The position numbers and the translations under genes were made by a program. Positions 10,467 through 21,128 of a stretch of DNA of 64,000 bases are shown in pieces. This DNA comes from Flectonema sp. DT1601 (lineage: Eukaryota > Euglenozoa > Diplonemea > Diplonemida > Diplonemidae): contig OZ025804.1 of NCBI GenBank assembly GCA_964019425.1, positions 62,001 through 126,000 of the forward strand. The letters are read 5' to 3'. The notes under the pieces are model-generated. The model did not search any database, was not told where the DNA came from, and was given only the letters and a program-made list of their open reading frames with translations. The stretch's first letter is position 1; each line of letters opens with the position of its first letter.

Positions 10467-11933
10467 AAAGGAACTCAACACATTTATGCCTTCTGGGCAT
10501 CACGGAGAACTTCTACAACGGACTTGAAGGCGAACCACTCAGGGATGTCCTCTCCAGCTCTCAATCTACGACGGAACTCAGTTCCCGAAAGCTTGAGCGG
10601 CTTGAGGTCCTTGGCCTTGGCATCGTCAGCCGCCATGTAACCTTCCTCAGTGTACACCAAGTTCAGGGAAGGAACGGTCTTCATTCCGAGCTCTGGTCCG
10701 TACTTGGCAGCGGTCTCCTGGGCGTCGTACGCACCGTAGTAGTCCTCTCCGGTGATGCTCGACTTGCTTCCAGCCATGTCTCTTCCGATGATGAAGTGAG
10801 TGCATCCGTAGTTCTTTCTCAACAACATGTGCTGAATGGCTTCTCTTGGACCAGCCATGTGCATCGAGTATGGCATGTATGCCCAGAACACGCTCTCGTT
10901 CTTGGTCTCCTCCTTCAACACTTCGTAGGTGTGGTATCTGACGGTTCCCGGAATGTCGTCAGCCTGGGTAGGACCGCAGGTTGGGTGAACCAAAACAACA
11001 CCTCCAGAGTCCACGTTTGGTGCATCCAGGGCTCTGGTGAACAACTCGTAGTGAGCTCTGTGAACAGGGTTTCTGCACTGGAACGCAACCACGTCCTTGT
11101 CCAGTGGAAGGAATGAACGAACCTCAGATGGGGTCGCACATGGGAAGTCTCTCTTTGGAAGGGAGAGTCCGTGAAGGGTACCTCCCATGTAGTACTGACC
11201 ACGCTCAGTGGCAACCATCAGGCATCCAGGGTGCTCCAGCTCGGAAGTTCCGTACAACTTCTTGCATTCGGCAACCTTGTTTGGCTTGAACTTCGAGGTC
11301 ACGTCCATCACGGCCATTGGGACCTTGTTGTAGGTCAAGAGAACGTGTTGTCCTTCCTTCACATCAGTTCTGTCAGTGTCCAGGCACACTGGAAGACCGA
11401 AGATGTTTCCGTTAGTCAACCTCATGTCATCGACAACCGACTGGTAGTCGTCCTCTCCCATGAATCCCTCGAGAGGTGAGAACGCTCCAGTTGAGATGAG
11501 CTGAGTGTCACATGATTGTCTCTCGTTAAGTTCGATTGTCACTCCGTTGCATCTCGCGATCAGGTCGGCCTTCTCGGCATCGTCCGCCACCATCTTGTTG
11601 ATGAGGGATCCACCGTGAGGGGTGTTCAAGAATCTCGCCTGTCCTCTGAGAGCAGATCTTCCGAAGGTCTTCATGACGTTCATTTTGAGATTTGTGTGTT
11701 GGAGATGATAGCTGAGTAGGGGGGGAAGGAATTTAGCAGCAAACGCACACGTTCACACTGGTGACCCGAATCACGAAATTGAATAAGAAGTAACAACACA
11801 AATGATCCATTCTGAGATGCGTACCTGCTGTGGGAAGAATATGTTAGTTAGACCAAACAAGTGTAATAATATAAATTCAGGGAAGCAAACAATACAAAAC
11901 CCCCCCAACAATCAATCACCAGTATCGATCAGT
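10467..11933. repeat. Segmental duplication copy 2 containing an ATP sulfurylase gene
   Basis: Near-perfect copy of 3111-4577, same orientation, with sharp ends. The DNA between the copies (about 5.9 kb) is unrelated to either flank. Confidence 0.9.
10484..11683 (-). CDS. sat: ATP sulfurylase (sulfate adenylyltransferase), copy 2
   Basis: 399 aa, with a protein identical to copy 1 as far as I can read. The same catalytic motifs are present (H208/H211 of QCRNPVHRAH, GRDMAG at 300-305), as is the same Arg/Ser-rich N-terminus that looks like a mitochondrial presequence. The leader and CAG acceptor (11712-11714) are shared with copy 1, and the only difference seen upstream is one base at the start of the G-run. 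With introns and UTRs also this close, the pair is either very young or kept alike by gene conversion. The likely effect is simply higher dosage of sulfate activation. Confidence 0.95.
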   Translation of the reverse strand: MNVMKTFGRSALRGQARFLNTPHGGSLINKMVADDAEKADLIARCNGVTIELNERQSCDTQLISTGAFSPLEGFMGEDDYQSVVDDMRLTNGNIFGLPVCLDTDRTDVKEGQHVLLTYNKVPMAVMDVTSKFKPNKVAECKKLYGTSELEHPGCLMVATERGQYYMGGTLHGLSLPKRDFPCATPSEVRSFLPLDKDVVAFQCRNPVHRAHYELFTRALDAPNVDSGGVVLVHPTCGPTQADDIPGTVRYHTYEVLKEETKNESVFWAYMPYSMHMAGPREAIQHMLLRKNYGCTHFIIGRDMAGSKSSITGEDYYGAYDAQETAAKYGPELGMKTVPSLNLVYTEEGYMAADDAKAKDLKPLKLSGTEFRRRLRAGEDIPEWFAFKSVVEVLRDAQKA

Positions 11934-12236
11934 ACCATTTCATATCTTCAGACATAACACTAATCAACTTCATCTTTACTTTTATTAAGATTTCACACAC
12001 AGCGTTACATTCAGAATACGAGTGCAGTAAGTGACACATAGACGGCGTGTTCTCCTTTTAACACTCCCCAGTAGATATCTGTGAAGGAAAGTTGTTTCTA
12101 TAATAGAAGTTCTTTAGGAGGCTTTCATTCCTCTTTGTCCAGATAGCGGCAATCTGCTTAGGTGGTTATCAGAGGGAAGTATAAGTAAATAACATTAAAA
12201 GTGAATACTTTTATACCAAAACAATAATTACTTCGT
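11934..12236. other. Intergenic DNA
   Basis: Nothing recognisable lies between the duplication edge and the stop codon of the second Ubl-LRR gene. Confidence 0.5.
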
Positions 12237-13595
12237 TCACGAAATGGAGTCTTCCAACTGAACAAGTTGCTCAGAAAGAGTTGTCAGGTCATCTTCTAAA
12301 GTCCGCATGTTGTTGACAACACACAAAGTCTGAACTCGCGTATTCTTCAACACTTCCTTCAGCTGCTTCAATGCCGCATCACGGCCCCGCTTGCGTAATT
12401 GAATTTGACCACCAGATTCAAAACCCAACAAGTCGTCGGGGAGGGATCTCAAGTCAAGTTCTGTGAGTTGGGGGCAATTCTGAAAACTGAATTTTCCCAT
12501 TTTCCTTAAACTACTGAGCCCATCAAAGCTTACAGTCGTAAGTTTTGAACAATCCGCAAGAAATGACTCCCCAACATCCGTAAGTGACGTCATCTTGCTG
12601 AGGTCGACCTCTTCCAATGAGACGCAGTCGCTGAGAAAATCATTCCCCAAGGAAGTTGTGTTGGTCAGACCAGACAAGTCAATACGCTTCAAGGACCCGC
12701 AACAAAAACAAAATTTATTACCAATTGACTTGACGCTTACTAACATCGACAAGTCAAGTTCGGTAAGTGCTGCACAAATTGATAAAAAATAGTTTCCGAT
12801 TGTTCTTATGCTTTGCAGACCTGAAAGGTCAATACTCGTAAGTGTATTATTGGTGCCGAAGTGAACATATAAAAACCCATCAGGTATATTCTCAAGAAGG
12901 GGAAGGTTCATATTAATTGATGAGAGTGACCTAAAAGAGGCTGCCATTGAATAATCATTCAGGTGTCGGAGATTAACCAGCGGTGATAAATCAATAGTTT
13001 TGAGTGAGCCACAATGATACAAGAAATCTTTCCCAATCGATTCCACACCAGACAATCCCGACAAGTCGATGTCTGTAAGTGACACACAGTCGCGGGCAAA
13101 AGAGTCACCGACGGATCTCACATTCCGCAAACCTGGAAACCTGACCCGTTGCACATGTCGCATGCTTCGCATGAGGGAACCAGGGCAATCAATAATCTCA
13201 CGACCATTGACAAAGGACAGGCATGTCAGGCGAGGACATAATCCGTAATTATCTTCGTCATCTACAAATGACTTCATGTTGACGGACAAGAAACCCTCTT
13301 CATCACAGGACTGTAGCAGTTCCTCAATCTTTTCTGATCCTTCTTTCATGTCCTCGAAACTACACCCCAGCACCCCATCCAACACTTCCAACTGTGTACC
13401 TCCTTCTATCCCATGTGATACCAACGTAGACAACTCTGGAAGCACGACACCCGCACACAACAATTCGCTGTTCTGAAAGCCAACACCCCACTCATCGACC
13501 GCTGCCTCTACTGCGTCCCTGACCAGCGTGTCCGCCGTCACTGTAAACGGAACAGTTGGGAATTCTCCATCTGAACAGGAAATGAAAACCTGCAT
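12237..13595 (-). CDS. Ubiquitin-like domain fused to BspA-type leucine-rich repeats, copy 2
   Basis: About 452 aa. I place the start at the MQVFISCSDGEF methionine rather than the upstream in-frame ATG (13697). It aligns with the start of the paralogue at 9718 and sits just after ATTACAG/GACAG acceptors. Residues 1-75 are ubiquitin-like. LRR_5-type repeats follow (LTDIDLSGLSGVESIGKDF style), and a C-terminal helical tail of about 60 residues (RDAALKQLKEVLKN…LSEQLVQLEDSIS) could form a coiled coil. Unlike copy 1 the repeats have diverged, so this gene is older or has escaped homogenisation. Its function is unknown; the fold predicts protein-protein binding and perhaps a link to ubiquitin pathways. 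Confidence 0.8.
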   Translation of the reverse strand: MQVFISCSDGEFPTVPFTVTADTLVRDAVEAAVDEWGVGFQNSELLCAGVVLPELSTLVSHGIEGGTQLEVLDGVLGCSFEDMKEGSEKIEELLQSCDEEGFLSVNMKSFVDDEDNYGLCPRLTCLSFVNGREIIDCPGSLMRSMRHVQRVRFPGLRNVRSVGDSFARDCVSLTDIDLSGLSGVESIGKDFLYHCGSLKTIDLSPLVNLRHLNDYSMAASFRSLSSINMNLPLLENIPDGFLYVHFGTNNTLTSIDLSGLQSIRTIGNYFLSICAALTELDLSMLVSVKSIGNKFCFCCGSLKRIDLSGLTNTTSLGNDFLSDCVSLEEVDLSKMTSLTDVGESFLADCSKLTTVSFDGLSSLRKMGKFSFQNCPQLTELDLRSLPDDLLGFESGGQIQLRKRGRDAALKQLKEVLKNTRVQTLCVVNNMRTLEDDLTTLSEQLVQLEDSIS

Positions 13596-14121
13596 GTTGC
13601 CTGTCAGCCCTGTAATGTAAACAGTAATAACTAAATAACGTGTAAGCAGTAAGCAATGATGAAGTCTTGAAGAATCGATGTTTGTGTTGTGTAGCATGTG
13701 ACCTGTGTGCTCCGATTAGCATGTTTTCTATCAGACGAAATAAGTTTTTAACTTTCGACTCATAAGAAGTTCAGTCACCGTGTCAGAATATTTCATTTGA
13801 ATCTTTCTAAGAGAAGGAAACATAGTAAAACAGAATGAACAAACACAACAAGGACATACTAAATAAAGGTCAGAAATATTACAAGGGTGATAAGACTTCT
13901 CTTCCTCCCAAAGGTTTGGTTTACCACTTGCAGATTATTAGAGTGTTTCTGTTTTAGTTCTCTTCCTTCTCTGAAGATTGTTGTCTATTGGACCTCTCGG
14001 GGGGGGGCTACTCTCTGCAGCTCATTTTAAATTGGCATCCGACAATGAAGTTACGTGTGGCTGCTCTCTCTCTCTAAGAGTGGCAATACAGGTTGTAAGA
14101 CAACTGTTTTAGTAGAAAGAC
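13596..14121. other. Intergenic DNA
   Basis: This covers the leader of the second Ubl-LRR gene and then unannotated DNA with a G-run (13999-14008) and a CT-repeat (about 14066-14080). No gene is seen. Confidence 0.5.
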
Positions 14122-14674
14122 TTAGCCAGGCTGTGGTAACATCCTCCAGGTGTACTCAGGTAGACATCTCACATAATTAACAAGTATTGCAGTTCCATAT
14201 AATCCTGGTATGAATAGGAGTGCTCCGATAAATTGAAATGCCTGTTTTTGATTTGTCGTTTTACGCTTTTCAGGACTTCATTACTGAACACGATGAGAAT
14301 AAGAATATAATTCATACCCAGGCCCTGTCATAGTCGTCGCATTCAAAGTGACAAACAAAAGCAATCAACGAGAACACAAAACCAAAGAAGAGAAGATTAA
14401 ACGACATAATAGTTCTCTTGAGAGCTTTCCAATAGAGATGTCCTAACCGTCTTCTCGACTTCTCAGGATTTCTGGGATTGAGCCATTTGAATATTAACCC
14501 TGGAGGTCCAACATCGTACAACAACACTCTGTGCCATAAACCATCCCATTTCTGAACAGTATGCCACGTTCCTTGTTTACTAGTGACATTAATATGAGGG
14601 TCTTCTGGTGGAGGAGGTGTGGGGGAGAGATCATCATTTACGAGTGGACGGCGCTCGCGTGTCTCTTCCGACAT
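14122..14674 (-). CDS. TMEM134/TMEM230-like two-pass membrane protein, two exons
   Basis: 158 aa after removing one intron (about 14242-14317, 76 nt, GTATGA...AAACAG). Exon 1 (14318-14674) gives an acidic, Pro-rich N-terminus, then a first hydrophobic segment (IMSFNLLFFGFVFSLIAF). Exon 2 restores a second membrane segment with ALLFIPGLYGTAILV, matching the F-IPG-Y signature of TMEM134/TMEM230 proteins. Without splicing, the frame stops right after the donor (YDRAWV), removing this hallmark helix, so the intron is well supported. The start is the MSEETRERR methionine, 15 nt after TATGTTCCAG. Relatives act in endosome and secretory-vesicle membranes; that role here is inferred. Confidence 0.8.
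14242..14317 (-). other. cis-spliced intron in the TMEM134/230-like gene
   Basis: Donor GTATGA, acceptor AAACAG, 76 nt, phase 0. Removal joins YDRAW to AFQFIGALLFIPG in one open frame. Confidence 0.8.
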
Positions 14675-16213
14675 CTTTGTTGGATGGGACTGGAACATAA
14701 AATTAATAAAAAGAGAAGATAAAGTTAACGTCAAGAGTCTTCTTCACAAATAATAATTTATCTACTTTAGTGTTTTCACTTCCTCAGTACGACAACTGGT
14801 ACAAGCATAACATCTGTAGTCTGAAGGCTTTTCACAACAGCAACAATTCTCAATTTTCCGAATGTAACCTGCCGACTGTTCAGTGAAATAGATAAACAAA
14901 ACTCAGAAAGGGGCGGCAAGCTTGCACGTGGAATAGCATTTGAGTAGTTAACAAAAGTCAGAAAACCGAAACAGCCGCATAAAAAAAAAAAAAATGCACC
15001 AAAAAAAAAAGAGGAAAAAAAAAATGAAACTTTCATTTTGTCTCATTCTCCAGAAAAAGAACGCTTGTTTTATCAACGTGGCGATGGTGTTTAGCTTTTT
15101 TTTTTCCCACTTCTGCCGATAGAACAAACTATTCTAAAATGAAATGGGATCACAAACCACACATGACAGAATGCCAAGAGAGAAGTCGGTTGCAACAACC
15201 CTGAATTTTTATTCCAGACAGAGCTACACACATGCCAATGTATTCTGGAAGGCACGATGGTGAAAACCATCACAAGTTCTATAGAGAAGCTGCTGCTGAC
15301 CGAAAGGCTTTGGTGACTACCAATTACCGGGTGCGTATTTTTGAGGTACTACTCCCTGCTGGTTTAGACCAAACCTGGTTGGGATGTTTATGATAATTAT
15401 AATTCCGATAATGAAGGAAGGAATGGGAGAATTCATTATTTTTTTTTTCTTCTTTCTTTTTTTTTTTTTTTTTTTTTTTTTTTCTTTTTCTCTCCCTTCA
15501 ATAAAGGTAATTCACATGAACAACATATCAGATCAGTTCTTCCTCTTCTCCTTTTCTATTAAATAAACTCGACAATAATAACCTATCGTCGAGTGAAACA
15601 AAATCATAATACGGTCAGACTGTGTGAGAGCAAAGCAAGGATTGCGCGCACTCCCTTTTACCCCCCATTCCCCTCCCTTGTACAAACAGTTGTTTTTGGT
15701 AGTTTAAATTCAAAAAATTATTGTAAGAAAAAAGAAAAAAAAAACGTTTGTGCATAAAAACCGTAAACAAGAAGAGTCGTTCCAGAATCTTTTTTTTTTT
15801 TTTTTTTTTTCACCAATTTTTGTTCGTTACCAAAAAAAAAAAAAAAAAGTGAGGGGAATGGTGAAAAAAAAAAAAAAAAGGGGAAAAAAATAAGAATCAA
15901 CTAACTACGAAATGCTAAGGAAAATAATAATCCTCCACCAGGCAAGATTAGGCTGTAAGGGGTGATAGCATCTTTAAAAAAAGAAAATTTAAAAATGTAA
16001 AAAAAAAAAAAAAAAAGAATAAACCGAAGCATTGAGCGAGGCGAATTTATGACTCACACCATTCCTGTTGTTTATTGCTAACAGTGAGTGCCCTAATGAG
16101 ATTTTGCTTTTCTTTAAGGCTACCAATACAGGTAGGCATATGAGTATATTGTACACACAACTGAAGTGGAAACCATTAATAGACTGCTGGGCATTAGATG
16201 ACACAGGTCATAT
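14675..16213. other. Intergenic DNA rich in homopolymers
   Basis: Long T and A runs occur at about 15459-15483, 15790-15810, 15832-15848, 15865-15880 and 15998-16015. One 86-codon minus frame (14776-15036) is not like any known protein and begins in poly(A). No gene is called. Confidence 0.45.
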
Positions 16214-17848
16214 CTATTCAGGGTTCCCCCAGCATTGAATAGATCCACTAGACCCTGCAGATAGTAAAGCGCCAGTGTCTAACCAAGCAACCTGACAAAC
16301 TTGTTCGCTGGATGAGAGAGTGCATCGAAGTTTTGAAGTCGGTTTCGTGTCGTAGATTTGTATTTGATTTTCACTATTCGAAACAACTCCAATTGCCATA
16401 AAACAATCATCAGGTGAGAGGCAAGCCTTCGTATATGAAAGCATTCCATCACATGAAGACAGCTCTCGACTGACTATAGCGTTGTATGTTCTGATGTCCC
16501 AAAGTTTTAAAGTTCCATCTTTAGAGCTGCTGAGTACTTTATTACCACATGAAGAGAAGCAGACACTTGTCACTTGATCAGAGTGAGCATTCTTAAGTTC
16601 TTCGATACTGTTTACTGTTTGTGTGTCCCAGAACCTGACCGCTCCATCGAAATGAGCAGATGCGACAACTGAACCTCCACTTGTACTGATGTCATGTAAT
16701 CCTGACCAACAGAGACTTGTTTTAGTACAAGCAGTTCTTGATATGTCCCATCTTTTTATTGTTCTATCACCAGAGCAGGTCAGAACAGTTTTGTCATCAC
16801 CAAAACAGGTTCCAGTAATCTTACTCGTGTGACCAACAAGTTGAGTCATAACTCGGTAGTTATTAGTACCGTAGATATCTGCAGCTCCATCAGATGTACT
16901 CGCCAACAAGTAGTCACCAGATGGGTTGAATAACACTCTCGTCACACCAGCAGATAGACGAAGAACATTCTTCTCAGAAAAGTTTCTGGTATTCCAAACC
17001 TTAACTAACCTATCACTACTACCAGATGCGAATAACTGTCCTTGAGGATGAATTGCAATACTGCTAACGTCATTTGTGTGACAGGCAGGGAGTTCCTTTA
17101 GTAGCTGAGTTGGTATCTTCATAACATGTCGAGTGTCTTGTTGGACTTGAAATTGATTAGAACGACCACTCTCGTGTGGGTCGGAGTGAAATGATGACTC
17201 TAATCCTCCTCCATGAGTTTGTGATAAAGTTAGCTGATGAATCAAATCTTTTACTTTCTTTGTTAAATCGTTGATTTCATTGAGTGACTCTGCCTCTTTC
17301 TGTTTACAGTCAAGAGTAGTTTTAGTAAGAATGATATTCTCATCAATTAATTCCTTACGTTCTCCTATCGCTGAGGCGTGGTCTTTACGGAGTTGGATAA
17401 GAGTGTTGTCTAAGTTGTCGCGTTCTTTTTGCAAGACTGAACTTTTTTCCTCAAAAGGAGACACTCTATTGAAAGCATCACTCAACTCATCAGTTTGTGC
17501 TTGTGCTATTTTTAAGGATTCTTGTAGTGTTGTTTTCTCTCTCTGAGTATCAATTATAATCCTAGCGTCGTCAATCCATCTTCTCTGTTGACCTTCTAAA
17601 TCTTTAACTTTTCCTTCTAATTCACGAATGTATGTAGTGTCTCCACCACCTCCACCACCATTTCTTACTTGTCTTTGTAGATCTGTGTTCTGTAGCTTTA
17701 GTTCAGATAGCTGAGATTCTTGTTTCTTTGAGAGGTCATATATAGATTGCCAGCCATCAATGATACGATCAAAAGGCTGAGCATACTTCTTATTCCTTCT
17801 TGAGATTGCTCCCTGTAAGTTCAGCATCCAGGGGGCTGAATCGGTCAT
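16214..17848 (-). CDS. ATG16: Autophagy protein ATG16 (coiled coil plus WD40)
   Basis: 544 aa. The N-terminal 40 residues (MTDSAPWMLNLQGAISRRNK…FDRIIDGWQSIYDL) resemble the ATG5-binding helix of ATG16L1, with tandem Arg and a following amphipathic helix. Residues about 45-200 are a heptad-rich coiled coil for dimerisation. Residues about 250-544 hold seven WD40 repeats (HTNDVSSIAIHP…FASGSSDRLVKVWN and so on). ATG16 binds ATG12-ATG5 and directs LC3/ATG8 lipidation to autophagic and single membranes; the WD40 part is typical of animal- and plant-type ATG16. The leader contains (A)21 between the CTTAAG acceptor (about 17900) and the ATG. Length and domain order are normal for the family. Confidence 0.9.
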   Translation of the reverse strand: MTDSAPWMLNLQGAISRRNKKYAQPFDRIIDGWQSIYDLSKKQESQLSELKLQNTDLQRQVRNGGGGGGDTTYIRELEGKVKDLEGQQRRWIDDARIIIDTQREKTTLQESLKIAQAQTDELSDAFNRVSPFEEKSSVLQKERDNLDNTLIQLRKDHASAIGERKELIDENIILTKTTLDCKQKEAESLNEINDLTKKVKDLIHQLTLSQTHGGGLESSFHSDPHESGRSNQFQVQQDTRHVMKIPTQLLKELPACHTNDVSSIAIHPQGQLFASGSSDRLVKVWNTRNFSEKNVLRLSAGVTRVLFNPSGDYLLASTSDGAADIYGTNNYRVMTQLVGHTSKITGTCFGDDKTVLTCSGDRTIKRWDISRTACTKTSLCWSGLHDISTSGGSVVASAHFDGAVRFWDTQTVNSIEELKNAHSDQVTSVCFSSCGNKVLSSSKDGTLKLWDIRTYNAIVSRELSSCDGMLSYTKACLSPDDCFMAIGVVSNSENQIQIYDTKPTSKLRCTLSSSEQVCQVAWLDTGALLSAGSSGSIQCWGNPE

Positions 17849-18806
17849 TATTTTATTGTTTTTTTTTTTTTTTTTTTTTATTACTCTCTTGGGGTCCCTT
17901 AAGAAAAATCAAAATAAAAAAAAACAACAAAAAAAAAAGTTCACATTCAAATGTCTCGTATAATTTCATTAATGTCATCAGACTCTCCTTCATTTTTTTT
18001 ATTTATTTTACGTTTTTTGATAAAATGATAAAGCAAACTAAAGAGCTTTATTAAGGGTCAGCCAACCTGTGTTAGGGGGAAAAAAAAAAAATCAAAGAAA
18101 TAAAAACAAGGATGTTCATCCACAATCAAACGTAACTAAAATCTGCCATTAATAACTTTTTTTTTTTTTTTTTTTGTTTGTTTGTTTTCGCTATATTAAC
18201 AAAAGACCGCACAACTCTCACCTGAACTCCAGAATACGTTTTGATAACTATTCCTCTCTCTGTTGTGTGTGCGGACAGATTATCTCAAGACCTTTATCAG
18301 ATCTCGGTTAATAAAAAAAAATAAAAAAAATAAAAAATTAACTCTATCTCGGATTTTATGATTAAACCACCTCTCTCTCTCTCTCTCAATATATAAAACA
18401 GTACGAAGGTACTGAGGAAGAGAATTCATTCTTCCTCAGTTAGTTTTTTTTTTTTTTTTTTTTTTAGCGGAGTAACAATCAAGCTCCCTGGTAAAACCGT
18501 TCTTATGCCTCCCTAGTCTTTGTAGTTATCAGACTGTGAGCAGGGGGGGGGGTTGGAAGAAAAAAAAGGGGGGAAAAAAAAACACCTTTATCATACCAAG
18601 GCAACATAACTGCAACAAGAATCAGACTTCTTTTTTTTTTTTTTTTTTTTTGCAGTCGTAGCAACCGACGGAAATAACGCATCCTTCAAGAATTCGGACA
18701 GCGATGGTTGTTTTTTTTTTTTTTTTCGTTTGTTTTTTTTTTTTTGGGGATTTTTTTTAATTATTTTGTTTTGTTTCATGTTTCCCACTTCAAACAAAGG
18801 AAGGGG

Positions 18807-18837
<31 letters not shown>

Positions 18838-19305
18838 ACAAAAAAAAAAAAAAGACAAATTTTTTTACTATAAAACAATACCGATTCACTTAATAAGGGG
18901 TACTAGTGAAAGGAGGAGAATAGGAGCTAAAAAAAATAGGAAATAATTATCGCGCTTCGTCCCTTTCTGAGTACCAAAACCGTAACAAGGTTGTCTAATT
19001 CTTTTCAGAAGACCTGCTGACTGAGGTAAGGTATGAGGGGACTTGTTTAAAGTAAAAACAAAACTATTTTCATAACCCCGTTCAACTAGTCCGAAATGGA
19101 TAACTAAATTGAAAGAATGAACTAACGTAACAAGTAAGACCAGCTTACGGTATTCCTTCTCACAACAACCTAATTGAGAAGCATTTCCGATGGTTGTTAA
19201 CTTGCCTGCGACTTGTCGTTCTCGTTTCTGTAGGGGAATCGTATTCTTTTTTTTTTTTTTTTTTTTTTTCCCATGGAAAATAATATTCATCTTATACATC
19301 CTCTC
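17849..19305. other. Intergenic DNA rich in homopolymers
   Basis: Contains the A-rich leader and acceptor of ATG16 and many T/A runs of 15-27 nt (for example 18157-18175, 18444-18465, 18630-18651, 18807-18834 and 19247-19269). A 137-codon minus frame at 18886-19299 starts inside poly(A) and is not convincing. Confidence 0.45.
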
Positions 19306-19811
19306 TTAAGACTCGTCATCCCAGTCATCCGGAACTTCTTCATCTTCATTACGCTGGGCTTCTACTTCTTCATCGAATACCCCTGTGTGAATAGGAGCTC
19401 GTTTCTCTTCAGCTTTTATACGTTCCAACCGTTCAAGCCTCTGTAAGCGTTCGATGTCACGTTGTTTTTTTTCATCCAATTCTCGTTGCTTTCGTTCCCT
19501 GAAAGCTTCTTCTTGCTGTGCTTTGGTAGACCCGTTGAACATGTCTCCGAGAATAGCACTTTCAACTTTGAAATTAGCAGCTTTGGTGTTATTCACATCA
19601 TCTTTACCCTTCTTTACAACAACATATGAACTGTGGTTGGTAGCCACGGAGGGATCGATTATATTTGTACGCGATTCGTTTGTTCTGTTTTTTTTTTTTT
19701 TTTTTTTCATAACGTTGTCATCCCTCCAAACACATTTAAGTAATAACGAGTATCACACCTTTTGTACACCTCAGATGCTTTGGGACGATGGCCAGTGTTC
19801 CTTCCCGACAT
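19306..19811 (-). CDS. Small charged coiled-coil protein, two exons
   Basis: About 143 aa after splicing. Exon 1 (19759-19811) encodes MSGRNTGHRPKASEVYK plus two bases of an Arg codon. Exon 2 (19306-19684) continues in frame with TNESRTNIIDPSV. The intron (19685-19758, 74 nt) runs from GTGTGA to a poly(A)-CAG. The start is 13 nt downstream of ATTACCATTACAG, a good acceptor; the methionine preceding the Lys run in the unspliced frame is therefore rejected. The middle is a highly charged helix (REELDEKKQRDIERLQRLERL type, about 75-115) and the end is acidic (EEVPDDWDDES). I do not recognise the family. Confidence 0.65.
19685..19758 (-). other. cis-spliced intron in the coiled-coil gene
   Basis: Donor AAAAG|GTGTGA, acceptor (A)18-CAG, 74 nt, phase 2. 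It contains a long poly(A) immediately before the acceptor instead of a pyrimidine tract, which is unusual. Confidence 0.6.
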
Positions 19812-20159
19812 ATAAGGTGGGCTTCTGTAATGGTAATTAAAATTAAAACTTAAAAAAAAAAATTAAAAAAAAGGGAGACGTTCTACAAACATAAGCAATC
19901 TTCCGTACCTTCTCAGTATTTATCATAAGTAATAGTCAGCCTGTTTACAAAAGATGACGTCTTTATATTGTAAGCTGCCAACCGAATGCACCCAAGCAAG
20001 AGGAGCTATATTACGACTCACGATGAACTATTTAATCTGTTTTCAGGGGGTGCTATGCTAACATAATAAACTTTAAAATACTCAATGATAAGTAACAAGG
20101 TTAAAACTGAGGAGTGGTGGGGGGCAATGAAGGAAGACTCAGCTCCATTTCAGAATACT

Positions 20160-21128
20160 AAAAGTTGAGCGTCCCATGCCTTGCAGTCCAGTTAAGACAG
20201 ATGTAAAATTTCATTTATTTTGTCTGGTTTTCGTAATATTTTTAAGGGAAAACCTACAGAGTGTCACCTACACAATTCCAAAGTCTCAGGTTGGATGCTT
20301 GTTCCATCCACCTGATCAACATCGCTACTGAAGGAAGCCAGCTGGTGGCAAAGATTGAGCCAAGACTGGCAGGAATGCCGTTGATGAGGATTAGATCACT
20401 TGATCGGTCCCATTTGCCTGTCAATGTAGAAAAGCCAAGGACTTCATATCTTGCTGCATCGAGTTTCTGCGATTGACAGCCTACGAGTAGGAGGAGCTGG
20501 TTGGATGGAGCGCTGTGGCAGAATGGACATTTGATGGCTTTCCGCCAGTTTTGCATCAGTGGATGACACCCCGTTCTGAAATTTGCAATTCTGATTTCAT
20601 CGCTCCGCGGAACCTTTGATGGTGTTCTTATAGCAGGTGTAACCAATTCTGTTCCAAATGTCCTTCGTGATCCCCCTCCTCACTCGGGATTTGTGATAGA
20701 AGAAGGATCCTCGGATTGGGATTTGAGGGAGGTATCTGTTGTGAGCCGATTTCTTAGCAAGTTCATCAACTTCGTCGTGTGCTTCTATCCCCATGTGAGA
20801 AGGGATGAATTGAAGATGTACTTTCATACCGCAGTTTACACCTGCCATTCTTCAACTAGTCCAACAATGATTTAGAGTCGGTATAGATTCTGACTGACTT
20901 AGTTAGCCCGTCTTTCTGTACCTTCCAGTTTAAATAGTTTGCCGCATTTTTCAAGGCATGTTGCTCAGTTCTGTAGCTGCAATCCGCACGCACTAATCTG
21001 GTGCGTGAGCACGTTTCTTTCCGTCTCGTAACTTAGCAATGAGAGCCGCGCCTGACGCACTCGAAGAGTATGAACCGTCACAGTTGATCACCATGTCCAC
21101 CGGAGGAAGTGTACTGCGGGGAATTTCT
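20160..21128 (-). mobile_element. Decayed 3' end of an I/ingi-type LINE
   Basis: Scattered minus-strand frames (20254-20646, 20597-20848, and about 20880-21115) match the RNase H and C-terminal Cys/His region of the LINE at 43.7-48.3 kb, e.g. DEIRIANFRTGCHPL and FSTLTGKWDR. Downstream, 20160-20245 matches the sequence at 43010-43105 (GAGCGTCCCATGC…), which is therefore the element's 3'UTR. The 5' truncation point abuts (A)11 at 21129-21139. Several stops and frameshifts show that it is dead. Confidence 0.85.

Noticed and set aside
14312-14734. Intronless 140-codon reading of the TMEM134/230-like gene
   Set aside because: It begins at a non-ATG codon upstream of the acceptor and stops right after a GTATGA donor, before the hallmark second membrane segment found in exon 2.
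15459-15483. Poly(T) runs as bacterial-type terminators
   Set aside because: No stem precedes them and the organism is eukaryotic; they are part of genome-wide homopolymer richness.
18886-19299. Minus-strand 137-codon frame with hydrophobic C-terminus
   Set aside because: Starts within poly(A), lies 7 nt from the stop of the next gene, has no good acceptor before its ATG, and resembles no protein.
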